Positions 1 to 7,079 of a stretch of 30,611 nt of DNA are shown piece after piece. Under the pieces are notes generated by a model. The model was not told the DNA's origin, ran no database searches, and saw only the letters and a list, made by a program, of their open reading frames with translations. Every line of letters begins with the position of its first letter. Position 1 is the first letter of the stretch. This stretch comes from a virus: positions 1 to 30,611 of the IMG/VR virus record IMGVR_UViG_3300010370_000155, one strand, 5' to 3'. The position numbers and the translations under genes are program-made.

Positions 1-420
1 GGTGAAGGGGCAGACGTTGTCTTCCTTGACCACCTGACCATCGTGATCAGCGGCTTGGCTGACCTTGATGAACGCCGGGCTATTGATGTCACCTGCACCA
101 AGCTGCGCCAAGTGGTGGAGCAGACCGGTGTTGGCATCATCCTTGTGTCCCACCTCAAGCGACCAGAAGGCCGCGGCCATGAAGAAGGGGCACAGACCTC
201 CCTGTCGCAACTGCGTGGCAGCCATGCCATTGCACAGTTGTCAGACATGGTGATTGGTGCAGAACGCAACCAGCAGGGCGATCCTGCAGAACGCAATGAG
301 CTGCAGCTACGGGTTTTGAAGAACCGCTTTAGCGGTACGACAGGCCTGGTTGACAAGCTCCTCTACGACCAAGACACAGGCCGTCTGGTTGTACCCATGT
401 CCTCTTACTTCGGAACCTAA
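1..420 (+). CDS. DNA primase/helicase (T7 gp4-like), C-terminal part
   Basis: This is the last 139 codons of a ring-shaped replicative helicase, cut by the window start. Seen: the Walker-B-like strand VVFLDH, then SHLKRP (T7 has CHLKNP), an LRGS segment followed by QLSD and ERNQQGD, and KNRFSGTTG, which matches the T7 arginine-finger region KCRFTGDTG. Known for the family: it unwinds DNA at the phage fork with 5'-3' polarity using dTTP/ATP, and in T7 carries a primase half at the N-terminus; that part is outside the window. The protein ends at SSYFGT. It therefore lacks the acidic tail with terminal Phe that T7 gp4 uses to contact the polymerase. The next gene starts 2 bases after the stop. 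Confidence 0.93.
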   Translation, partial: GEGADVVFLDHLTIVISGLADLDERRAIDVTCTKLRQVVEQTGVGIILVSHLKRPEGRGHEEGAQTSLSQLRGSHAIAQLSDMVIGAERNQQGDPAERNELQLRVLKNRFSGTTGLVDKLLYDQDTGRLVVPMSSYFGT

Positions 421-422
421 CC

Positions 423-683
423 ATGGCTGTGAATCGCCTGGGCCCTGCCTGTCCCGCCTGCGGTGCGCTGTGTACGGATGTGCTGCAAACAGCACGGACC
501 AAGGAAGGTCACTTTTTCAGACGACGCGAGTGCCCATCTTGCAATCACCGCTTCCAAACCATCCAACCCAGGGAGCTGATCCACGACGGCACTTGTGCTA
601 CGTGGAAAAACCGTGCTGTGTCGATTGACTGGTACAAGGTCAAGAACCTGGCCGCCTGGTTGATGCCGACCAATGAAGCGTGA
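423..683 (+). CDS. NrdR-like zinc-ribbon protein without ATP-cone
   Basis: An 86-residue protein. Residues 10-13 (CPAC) and 37-40 (CPSC) form a four-cysteine zinc ribbon. The region between and after them, with RRREC and NHRF, follows the pattern of the bacterial ribonucleotide-reductase repressor NrdR. NrdR proteins are about 150 residues and continue into an ATP-cone; here the chain stops after about 45 unrelated residues. It could be a DNA-binding protein that mimics or interferes with host NrdR, or simply a zinc ribbon used in replication. The ATG lies 2 bases after the helicase stop, and the 3' end overlaps the next gene by 11 bases, so it is translated with the replication genes. The fold call is good; the function is inferred. 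Confidence 0.72.
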   Translation: MAVNRLGPACPACGALCTDVLQTARTKEGHFFRRRECPSCNHRFQTIQPRELIHDGTCATWKNRAVSIDWYKVKNLAAWLMPTNEA

Positions 684-993
684 TGTCTTTGCCGTTCCCG
701 GCTTGTCCGTTGAACGGCAATGGGACCGTTGGAACGGTGCCCTGTTTATTGCCTACAAGCCGTGTGTATCCAAGTGCTTCAGGACCCGCAAGGAACTACT
801 CAAGTTCGTGGCATGGCCTGCCAAAACACCTACAGGTGACAAGTTGCGGGAATGGCTGGACAGCTTTGAGGATCACCAGCCACCTGTTGATGATCCACAA
901 CCGCAGTCGTCGCTAACCGATGAACAGCTAGCCACAGGCTTTGGCCCTGAGTGCCATGACATCGACAACGACAACACCCGCATGATCACCTGA
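673..993 (+). CDS. Hypothetical protein (106 aa) in the replication module
   Basis: I do not recognise this protein. It begins with a basic, aromatic-rich half (residues 1-65, with RQWDRWNG and KCFRTRKELLKFV). It ends in an acidic, proline-rich tail (about residues 66-106). There is no signal peptide or membrane segment. The ATG overlaps the 3' end of the zinc-ribbon gene by 11 bases and its TGA overlaps the ATG of the next small gene (TGATG), so translation is coupled. Its position between helicase and exonuclease suggests a role in DNA metabolism, but that is context only. Confidence 0.75.
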   Translation: MKRDVFAVPGLSVERQWDRWNGALFIAYKPCVSKCFRTRKELLKFVAWPAKTPTGDKLREWLDSFEDHQPPVDDPQPQSSLTDEQLATGFGPECHDIDNDNTRMIT

Positions 994-1076
994 TGAACAA
1001 CCTCATCACCCTGTCCATCTGCATCTTTAGTGCAGTTGGCATCGGGATCCTTTACATCGCAACCATTCACCCGTGA
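993..1076 (+). CDS. 27-aa single-span membrane peptide
   Basis: A very short gene: ATG at 993 overlaps the preceding TGA, and its TGA at 1074-1076 overlaps the GTG start of the exonuclease at 1073. The product is 27 residues. It is almost entirely one hydrophobic segment (about residues 4-24, rich in I, L, S, G) followed by a short polar end (TIHP). The perfect start/stop chaining on both sides is the main support, because it leaves no other use for these 84 bases. The function is unknown; a membrane peptide within a replication operon could act on the host envelope or anchor replication proteins. Confidence 0.6.
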   Translation: MNNLITLSICIFSAVGIGILYIATIHP

Positions 1077-1831
1077 CCCTGATCATCGACGCCGACTGGC
1101 TTGTCCATTCCGCTTGTGCCGCCTGTGAGGTGGACATCCGTTGGGATGAATGGATCAACACCCTGCACTTGGAGCAGGCTGATGTCAAAGACTTCATTGC
1201 CATGCGCCTGAATTACTGGCGTGACCTGACCAGTGACGACGCAGTGGTCATGTGCTTCTCGGACTACCCGACCTTCAGGCACGACCTGCACCAGGACTAC
1301 AAGGCCAACCGTGTTGGCAAACGTAAGCCCCTTGGCATGCGTGACATCAGGTTGTGGGTGGAACAGAACTATGAATGCCGCACCTGCGTTGGCCTTGAAG
1401 CTGATGACGTGATGGGTCTGCTGGCCACAAACGGCAGCTACGCCAACCCCATCCTGGTCTCCATCGACAAGGACATGAGAACAGTCCCTTGTTCACTGCT
1501 GGCCAAAGATGACCTTGAGACTGTGTCGTTGCTGGATGCCAACCGCAGTTGGATGAAGCAAGCCCTGATGGGTGACACCGCTGATAACTACTCAGGCCTT
1601 AAAGGATTTGGCCCTGTCACTGCAGAAAAGACACTGGGCACTGCTGCATCCTTGCCTGAGATGTGGGACAAGGTGGTTACTGCTTATCAGAAAGCAGGCC
1701 AAACCTTGTCCGATGCTTTATTTAATGCCCGCATGGCTCGCATCCTGCGGCATGGGGACTATGACTTTCATACGGGTGAGGTCCGCCTTTGGGATCCCGA
1801 CCGTGACCCTGCCATGAAAACCAATGGATGA
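1073..1831 (+). CDS. 5'-3' exonuclease (T7 gp6-like, FEN/PIN fold)
   Basis: A 252-residue flap-type nuclease. In T7 the homologue degrades host DNA and removes RNA primers from replicating phage DNA. Acidic metal-binding positions are visible: D6 and D8 (IIDAD), E109 with D111/D112 (LEADD), D132 and D134 (SIDKD), and D168 with D171 (GDTADN). The GDTADN segment runs into a helix-3-turn-helix (LKGFGPVTAEKTL, residues 176-188) that grips DNA. Basic residues near 70-86 (HDLHQDYKANRVGKRK) match the mobile arch region. I chose the GTG at 1073 because it gives the natural beta-strand start TLIIDAD and overlaps the upstream stop (GTGA). The 3' end overlaps the next gene by 8 bases. Confidence 0.88.
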   Translation: MTLIIDADWLVHSACAACEVDIRWDEWINTLHLEQADVKDFIAMRLNYWRDLTSDDAVVMCFSDYPTFRHDLHQDYKANRVGKRKPLGMRDIRLWVEQNYECRTCVGLEADDVMGLLATNGSYANPILVSIDKDMRTVPCSLLAKDDLETVSLLDANRSWMKQALMGDTADNYSGLKGFGPVTAEKTLGTAASLPEMWDKVVTAYQKAGQTLSDALFNARMARILRHGDYDFHTGEVRLWDPDRDPAMKTNG

Positions 1832-2006
1832 ATCTCTTTGGCCGTCTATTGATGAAGCCGTGCTGAAACGGCTTGAAGAGATCTTCCCGGAGCTTTGCCC
1901 CTCAGAGGACTGGACTGACCGGCAGATCTGGATTTACGTGGGACAGCGCAACGTGGTACGCATGTTGCGGGCCGTCTACATTGAACAGCAAAACACCGAG
2001 GATTAA
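1824..2006 (+). CDS. Hypothetical protein (60 aa)
   Basis: A small acidic protein of 60 residues, predicted largely helical, with W-rich and charged segments (SEDWTDRQIWIYVGQRNVVRMLRAVYIEQQ). I do not recognise the family. The ATG overlaps the end of the exonuclease gene by 8 bases, and the next gene starts 2 bases after its stop. It sits exactly at the replication/virion module boundary. No membrane segment or metal-binding motif is visible. Confidence 0.72.
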   Translation: MDESLWPSIDEAVLKRLEEIFPELCPSEDWTDRQIWIYVGQRNVVRMLRAVYIEQQNTED

Positions 2007-2008
2007 CT

Positions 2009-2536
2009 ATGTGCGGTGGTGGTGGCCCCAGCGGTCCTTCTCAAGCTGATTTGGATCGTCAACGTAGGGAGCAGGAAGCTGCTATGCAGCGTCAAGCTCA
2101 GGAGCAGCAAGCGGCTTACAACCGCATGCTGGAACAGCAGCGTCAATCTCAAGCCCAGGCCCAAGCCAATTTTCAAAGGCAACTGGCTGCTCAGCAAGCT
2201 GCTCAAATGCAAGCCGCTGAACGGCAGCGTGCTGCAATTGAATCGCAGCAAGCACAAGCACGAGCAGCGCAAGAACGAGCTATGGCAGAACAACGTGCTG
2301 CTGCGCTTGCAGCCCAAGCAGAGGCTGAGCGACGGTTTGAAGAGCAACGCAAGATTGCCCAAGCGCCCCCTGCCCCTGCCCCTAACCCCAGTGCCACTGA
2401 CATCAAGCCAAGCCTTGAGATTGCTACGCAACTGCGGGCCCAAGCGCGTGGTCGTCGCAAGTACCGCACTGACGTATCCGCCGCTGGAGCCCCTGCAGCT
2501 ACTGCACTTTCTATTCCTGGCGTGACTGCTGCCTGA
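2009..2536 (+). CDS. Q/A-rich virion or tail-assembly protein (gp7.3-like position)
   Basis: The 175-residue product starts MCGGGGPSGPSQ and then has a long Q/A/R/E-rich stretch (about residues 13-115) that should be a continuous helix or coiled coil. A PAPAP linker follows, and then a C-terminal basic segment (RARGRRKYRT) leading to an A/G/P end. T7 has a tail/host-range protein, gp7.3, directly before the portal with a similar basic, then small-residue C-terminus. The assignment rests on position, composition and that C-terminal resemblance, not on a clear motif. The N-terminal cysteine at position 2 is shared with the gp14-like protein of this phage. The start is 2 bases after the upstream stop; the portal gene follows after 6 bases. 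Confidence 0.68.
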   Translation: MCGGGGPSGPSQADLDRQRREQEAAMQRQAQEQQAAYNRMLEQQRQSQAQAQANFQRQLAAQQAAQMQAAERQRAAIESQQAQARAAQERAMAEQRAAALAAQAEAERRFEEQRKIAQAPPAPAPNPSATDIKPSLEIATQLRAQARGRRKYRTDVSAAGAPAATALSIPGVTAA

Positions 2537-2542
2537 TAAGCG

Positions 2543-4252
2543 ATGGAACTAAACCTTTCTGCCAACGTCGACCGACAGCGTCAGCCGTATTTCGATGACG
2601 ATGAGCAGCAAGGCAAGGTTGCTGCCAGCTATCACAGGTTGTCCTCTAACCGCTCTGCATTCCTGCAGCGGGCACGGGACTGCAGCAAGGTCACCATCCC
2701 TGGCTTGATCCCTGATGAAGGCGGCAGCGACCGCGGTGGACTAAAGACCCCCTACCAATCTCTTGGTGCTAGGGGTGTCAACTACCTGGCCAGCAAACTA
2801 CTGATCACTCTGTTCCCGCCCAACTCAGCTTTCTTCAAGCTGGAGGTGGACGACCTGGCACTGCGCATTGCAGAGCAAGGACCAGAGGTCAAAGCAGAGC
2901 TGGATCAAGCTCTGGTCCGGGTTGAGCATGCAGTGATGTCAGTGCTGGAGACGGCCAATGGCCGTGCCTCCATGCATGAAGCCTTTAAGCACTTGCTGGT
3001 CGGCGGCAACGTGCTGCTGTATGTCGACAGTGAAGGCATCAAGGTCATTCACTTCAACCGCTTCTGCGTTGTCCGTGATCCCATGGGCAATGTCGGCAAG
3101 ATCGTGGTGGAAGAGGAGGTCTACCCCGAGGTCCTGCCATCTGATTTCCTTGCTTCCATCCACCAGGAAGAGCACAACGACGACGAGGGTGGGTACGGCA
3201 AGAAGTCCGTCAAGATTTACACCTGCGTCGAATACGAAGAAGGCAAGTGCCACTGGTATCAAGAGGCGTTGGGCAAAGAGATCCCTGGCACCCATGGCAT
3301 GTGTGATGCAGAGGTCAGCCCTTGGGTACCCCTGCGGTGGGGTCGCATTGATGGTGAGGAATACGGCAGGGGCTATGTAGAGGAATATCTGGGTGACCTC
3401 TACGCCTTGGAAGGGTTGTACCAGGCAATGCTTGAGGGCTCAGCTGCTGCAGCCAAGATCCTGTTCTTGGTTAACCCTGCCGGTTCTACCCGTCCTCGCA
3501 CCCTGCAGAACGCACCCAATGGGGCCATCGTTCAAGGCAATGCGAATGACGTGACGGTCATTCAGAGCCAGAAGCAGCAGGACTTCAACGTGGTCCTGTC
3601 GACCATCCAGCGGATTGAAGAACGTTTGCAGTTTGCCTTTCTGCTAAACACTGCCATCCAACGCCCTGGTGAACGGGTGACAGCGGAAGAGATCCGCTAC
3701 ATGTCCCAGGAACTGGAAGCCGGTATCGGCGGCTTGTACTCCATCCTGACTCAGGAGTTGCAACTGCCTTTGATTCGACGGTTGATGCACCTGCTGCGGA
3801 AGCAACGCAAGCTGGCACCCTTCCCCAAAGTAGACGGCAAGTCGATTGTCAGCCCCAAACCTGTCACAGGTCTGGAAGCGATTGGCCGCGGCGATGACCG
3901 CAACAAACTGGTGGACTTCCTGACCATCGTTAATCAAGCGTTGGGTGCAGAAGTCATGGCCAAGTACATCAATGTCCAAGAAGCCTTGGCACGACTGGCT
4001 GCATCTGAGTCGATTGACACAACCAACCTGGTCAAGACAAGTGAAGAATTGGCAGCAGAAGATCAAGCAGCGCAAGAGCTGATGACACAGAGCCAACAAC
4101 GTGAAATGTCAATGGCTGGTCTTAAGTCACCAGCCTTGGCCAAACTGGCTGATGGTTACGTCCAACGACAACTCGCTGAAGGAGGAGCTATTGATGCCCC
4201 GCTCAACCGCCCCGAAACAACAGGAGCCCCAGCAGGAACCCCAGCCGGCTAA
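2543..4252 (+). CDS. Portal protein, head-tail connector (T7 gp8-like)
   Basis: 569 residues, slightly longer than T7 gp8 (536). It forms the dodecameric ring at one capsid vertex through which DNA is packaged and ejected. The early segment TPYQSLGARGVNYLASKL and the following LLITLFPPNSAFFKL are typical of T7-type connectors. So is the central stretch around residues 360-405 with RIEERLQFAFLL and RVTAEEIRYMSQELE. The C-terminal 45 residues are low-complexity (G, A, P, T, E). Order and size relative to the scaffold and capsid genes agree. Its 3' end overlaps the start of the next small gene by 59 bases in another frame. Confidence 0.95.
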   Translation: MELNLSANVDRQRQPYFDDDEQQGKVAASYHRLSSNRSAFLQRARDCSKVTIPGLIPDEGGSDRGGLKTPYQSLGARGVNYLASKLLITLFPPNSAFFKLEVDDLALRIAEQGPEVKAELDQALVRVEHAVMSVLETANGRASMHEAFKHLLVGGNVLLYVDSEGIKVIHFNRFCVVRDPMGNVGKIVVEEEVYPEVLPSDFLASIHQEEHNDDEGGYGKKSVKIYTCVEYEEGKCHWYQEALGKEIPGTHGMCDAEVSPWVPLRWGRIDGEEYGRGYVEEYLGDLYALEGLYQAMLEGSAAAAKILFLVNPAGSTRPRTLQNAPNGAIVQGNANDVTVIQSQKQQDFNVVLSTIQRIEERLQFAFLLNTAIQRPGERVTAEEIRYMSQELEAGIGGLYSILTQELQLPLIRRLMHLLRKQRKLAPFPKVDGKSIVSPKPVTGLEAIGRGDDRNKLVDFLTIVNQALGAEVMAKYINVQEALARLAASESIDTTNLVKTSEELAAEDQAAQELMTQSQQREMSMAGLKSPALAKLADGYVQRQLAEGGAIDAPLNRPETTGAPAGTPAG

Positions 4253-4406
4253 CGATCCGGTTTCATTGATTGGCAAGTTTGCTGATGTCCCTCAACCCCA
4301 AGCTGAGGAGATCATCATTGGCAAGGTTGCTGAATCTTCTGCTCCTGCCCCTGCCCCTAAACCCGTCGTGACCATTGACGACGACGGTTCCATCACCATC
4401 AAATAA
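4194..4406 (+). CDS. Small P/Q-rich protein overlapping the portal 3' end
   Basis: I placed the start at ATG 4194 because a strong ribosome site (AAGGAGG at about 4179-4185) lies just upstream. An earlier in-frame ATG at 4101 is deep inside the portal and has no such site. The 70-residue product has a P/Q-rich N-terminal half (the region overlapping the portal, residues 1-19), a central IGKFADV segment, a repeated related IIIGKVAES segment, an APAPAP linker and an acidic end (TIDDDGSITIK). It is unrecognised. Position between portal and scaffold suggests a minor head or assembly factor, but nothing in the sequence proves it. Confidence 0.7.
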   Translation: MPRSTAPKQQEPQQEPQPANDPVSLIGKFADVPQPQAEEIIIGKVAESSAPAPAPKPVVTIDDDGSITIK

Positions 4407-4417
4407 GACCCAACACC

Positions 4418-5251
4418 ATGCCAGAACCCGTCACTTTCATCACCCCTGAAACGCCGGCACTGTCTCCTGAAAACGAAGAAGCACTGAAAGCAACAGAGCA
4501 GTCATCTGAACAAGGTGACCAGCTGTTAGCTGGTAAGTACAAAAGCGTTGAAGAGCTAGAGAAGGCGTACAAAGAGCTGCAATCCAAACTGGGTGGTCGC
4601 CCTGCTACTGCTCAAGAGGAAGGCAGCACTGAACCTGCAGACGAGGAGGACGGCGAAGAAGGAGAGGAGGAAGAACCACCTGCCGGTAATGCCCGTGAAC
4701 TGTATGGGGAGTTCATTGGCAGTCGTTTGGAGGAAGCCAACATTGACTTCTCCTCCATGGCTGACCGGTGGCAACAAACCGGCAAGCTGGAAGACGCCGA
4801 CTACGGCGAGCTGGAAGGAGCAGGCTTCACCCGTGACATGGTGGATGCCTACTTGGCCGGCTTGAACTACAAAGCTGCACAAGACAGCCAACTCACAGCA
4901 CAAGAGATCACCAGCATCAAGGCTGAGTACGGCGGTGAGAAGGGTTACAGCGATCTGATTGCTTGGGCATCAACCAACCTGCCTGCTGATGAGGTGGATG
5001 CTTTCAACACCATCGTCAATTCACAGCCTCTGTCGACGGTGAAGCTGGCTATTGCTGGCTTGCATGCCAAGTACACAGCAGCAGTAGGTCGTGAACCCAA
5101 GCTGATTGGTGGTCGTTCTTCACGGTCAAACAATGACCGTTTTGAATCCACCGCTCAACTTGTCGCTGCCATGTCGGATCCCAGGTACAAAGACGATCCT
5201 GCATATAGACGGAAGATTGAAGACAAGTTGTCTAGATCTTCTATTCTTTAA
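4418..5251 (+). CDS. Capsid assembly scaffolding protein (T7 gp9-like)
   Basis: A 277-residue acidic protein lying between portal and major capsid as in T7. It has the segment LLAGKYKSVEELEKAYKEL (about residues 36-54), which is typical of podovirus scaffolds, followed by a very acidic low-complexity run (about residues 65-88). The middle is a long helix-rich region. The C-terminus is basic and helical (YRRKIEDKLSRSSIL), which in scaffolds binds the capsid protein. Scaffolds fill the procapsid and leave before maturation. A strong terminator begins 18 bases after the stop. Confidence 0.9.
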   Translation: MPEPVTFITPETPALSPENEEALKATEQSSEQGDQLLAGKYKSVEELEKAYKELQSKLGGRPATAQEEGSTEPADEEDGEEGEEEEPPAGNARELYGEFIGSRLEEANIDFSSMADRWQQTGKLEDADYGELEGAGFTRDMVDAYLAGLNYKAAQDSQLTAQEITSIKAEYGGEKGYSDLIAWASTNLPADEVDAFNTIVNSQPLSTVKLAIAGLHAKYTAAVGREPKLIGGRSSRSNNDRFESTAQLVAAMSDPRYKDDPAYRRKIEDKLSRSSIL

Positions 5252-5268
5252 TCGCCAAGGGAGAGTTT

Positions 5269-5300
5269 GCCCCGGTCCCAAAGTCCGGGGCTTTTTCTTT
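5269..5300 (+). terminator. Rho-independent terminator after the scaffold gene
   Basis: Perfect 7-bp GC stem GCCCCGG (5269-5275) / CCGGGGC (5285-5291), 9-base loop, then TTTTTCTTT. It lies between the scaffold and capsid genes and could lower readthrough or protect the mRNA 3' end. Confidence 0.88.
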
Positions 5301-5428
5301 GGCAATACAAGTGCTTACACTGCGTACACCTAGACCTTCTCACGGAAGCGACGGCCCTCTGCGGAGGATACCCCCAGTGGAAGGAGGCGAGGTCGGGGTA
5401 ACAACCCAACTTCTCTAGGAGTACAGCA
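5301..5428 (+). promoter_or_regulatory. Structured leader of the major capsid mRNA
   Basis: This 128-base non-coding stretch separates the scaffold terminator from the capsid ATG. It contains a CCTC-TGCG-GAGG tetraloop hairpin (5356-5367). A longer possible stem pairs TACCCC (5369-5374) with GGGGTA (5395-5400). A ribosome site AGGAG lies at 5417-5421, 7 bases before the ATG. A transcription start within it is plausible because the terminator precedes the most highly expressed gene, but I could not identify a convincing phage or host promoter. Confidence 0.45.
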
Positions 5429-6412
5429 ATGGCTGCACCTAATTTTGACGCTTCGCGTCTTGGCCTTGTCAACAACGCAGGTGGCGGCACCTGGGCTGGC
5501 GACAACGCCATGTTCCTGCAGATCTATGGCGGTGAAGTGCTGACTGCCTTCCGTAAAGCCACCGTGTTTGAGGCCCTTCATAAGGTCCGCACGATTGCTA
5601 ACGGCAAGAGCGCCAGCTTCCCGATCATCGGTCTGAACTCGGCTGCTTATCACACCCCCGGCAACATGCTGGTTGGGAACCAGGTGAAGCACGCTGAGGC
5701 CGTCATCAAGATCGACGACAAGCTGGTGTCCCAGGCTTTCATCGCTGACATTGATGAAGCCAAGAACCACTACGACGTCCGCTCTCAGTACACAACTGAG
5801 ATGGGTAACGCTCTGGCTTACACGTTCGATAAGAACGTGGCTGCCATGATTGCCAAGGCCGCTCGTACTGCGACCCACTTCAACACCGATCTGCCTGGCG
5901 GTACCCGCATCAAGATCGTGGCTGCCTCTAAGACCGCGATCACCGGTGCCCAACTGGCCACTGCGCTGTTCTCTGCAGCGCAGAAGATGGACGAGAACAA
6001 CCTGCCTGAGAACGAGCGTTACTGCGTTCTGGCTCCGGCTGAGTACTACAAGCTCGTCCAGACCACCGACGTCATCAATCGTGACTGGGGTGGCGCTGGT
6101 GCTTACGCAGACGGCACCGTGCTGCGTGTGGCTGGCATCCAGGTCATCAAGTCGAACCATCTGCCCACTACCAACCGGACCACGACCACTGGTGAGCAGA
6201 ACGACTACACCGCCAACTTCACTGATTCCGTGGCTCTGGTCTGGAATCCGGGTGCTGTTGGCACGGTGAAGCTGATGGATCTGCGCACCGAAATGACCGG
6301 ATCTGATGTCCATGCCCTCTGGCAAGGCACTTTCATGGTGGCTTCCATGGCACTGGGTACCAACATCCTGCGTCCTGACTGCGCTGTGGAGATCTACACG
6401 GCAACCAGCTGA
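5429..6412 (+). CDS. Major capsid protein (T7 gp10-like)
   Basis: 327 residues (T7 gp10A is 345), HK97-type shell protein. It sits alone between two strong terminators with a good AGGAG site, as expected for the most abundant virion protein. Seen: the glycine-rich start with NNAGGGTWAGDNAMFLQ, the segment GEVLTAFRKATVFE, FPIIGLNSAAYHTPG in the N-arm/E-loop area, then YTTEMGNALAYTFDKN (spine helix) and RYCVLAPAEYYKLVQ, all characteristic of T7-type capsids. Codons are strongly C/G-ending and uniform. No extension ORF or slippery site is seen downstream, so a gp10B-like frameshift product is not indicated. Confidence 0.96.
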   Translation: MAAPNFDASRLGLVNNAGGGTWAGDNAMFLQIYGGEVLTAFRKATVFEALHKVRTIANGKSASFPIIGLNSAAYHTPGNMLVGNQVKHAEAVIKIDDKLVSQAFIADIDEAKNHYDVRSQYTTEMGNALAYTFDKNVAAMIAKAARTATHFNTDLPGGTRIKIVAASKTAITGAQLATALFSAAQKMDENNLPENERYCVLAPAEYYKLVQTTDVINRDWGGAGAYADGTVLRVAGIQVIKSNHLPTTNRTTTTGEQNDYTANFTDSVALVWNPGAVGTVKLMDLRTEMTGSDVHALWQGTFMVASMALGTNILRPDCAVEIYTATS

Positions 6413-6424
6413 CGGTTCAACATG

Positions 6425-6456
6425 GGGGGACTTAGGTCCCCCTTCTTCCTTTTTTT
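6425..6456 (+). terminator. Rho-independent terminator after the capsid gene
   Basis: 7-bp stem GGGGGAC (6425-6431) / GTCCCCC (6436-6442) with a TTAG loop, followed by a pyrimidine tract ending in seven T. It lies 12 bases after the capsid stop, the same position as the main late terminator of T7. The ribosome site of the next gene (AGGAG, 6457-6461) directly follows. Confidence 0.9.
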
Positions 6457-6467
6457 AGGAGCGTCTC

Positions 6468-7076
6468 ATGGCATTAACCCGCACGTCGTTTCTGGAAGCC
6501 GTGAACACGGTCTTGCGGATGGTGGGAGAAGCTCCGGTCAATAGCACCGATAGCGGCTTTGGCTTGGCAGAGCAGGCCGAGGATCTGCTGCTAGAGGTCA
6601 GCCGCAAACTGCAGATGGAGAACTGGTCGTTCAATACCGACTACTCGTACAAGCTGCTGAAAGACAACAACGGGTACATCTATGTACCCAACACAGCTTT
6701 GCGGGTGGAGGTGAACCCGTTTGACTACCCCGGTTATGAGATCACCCAACGGGGTAACCGGCTGTACGAACGGCGCAACAACACCTTTGTCTTCACCCAA
6801 GACATCGTGGCGGATGTGACCCACGCCTTGGATTGGTCAGACCTGCCAGAGCATGCCCGTCGTTACATTGCAGTGAAGGCTGGTCGTGAGCTGCAACAAG
6901 GAACGATTGGTGCAGCAGAGCTGGATCAGATCAATGGGTCAATGGAGCTAGAGGCACGGTCAGCCTTTATGGAGCTGGAGACCACACTGTCCAGTCACAG
7001 CATGTTGCAGGGCAACCCCAGTGTCGTGAGTGGATATTTCAGCTACATCCCTACCAATGCCCTGCGTCGCTCCTGA
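6468..7076 (+). CDS. Tail tubular protein A / adaptor (T7 gp11-like)
   Basis: 202 residues (T7 gp11 is 196). It forms the ring that joins the portal to the nozzle. Seen: an N-terminal helix (FLEAVNTVLRMVGEAPVNS) typical of gp11 adaptors, then the sheet region with NWSFNTDYSYKL and ERRNNTFVF, and the helix PEHARRYIAVKAGRELQQ. AGGAG lies 7 bases before the ATG. The gp12-like gene starts 3 bases after the stop, so adaptor and nozzle are made together. Confidence 0.93.
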   Translation: MALTRTSFLEAVNTVLRMVGEAPVNSTDSGFGLAEQAEDLLLEVSRKLQMENWSFNTDYSYKLLKDNNGYIYVPNTALRVEVNPFDYPGYEITQRGNRLYERRNNTFVFTQDIVADVTHALDWSDLPEHARRYIAVKAGRELQQGTIGAAELDQINGSMELEARSAFMELETTLSSHSMLQGNPSVVSGYFSYIPTNALRRS

Positions 7077-7079
7077 TCC

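Noticed and set aside
5330-6325. 331-codon open frame on the minus strand opposite the major capsid gene
   Set aside because: It mirrors the capsid gene, whose C/G-ending codons keep the reverse frame open. The plus-strand protein has clear capsid motifs, ribosome site and terminators.
6380-6425. T7-like gp10A/10B frameshift at the end of the capsid gene
   Set aside because: No slippery run near the stop and no open extension frame before the terminator.
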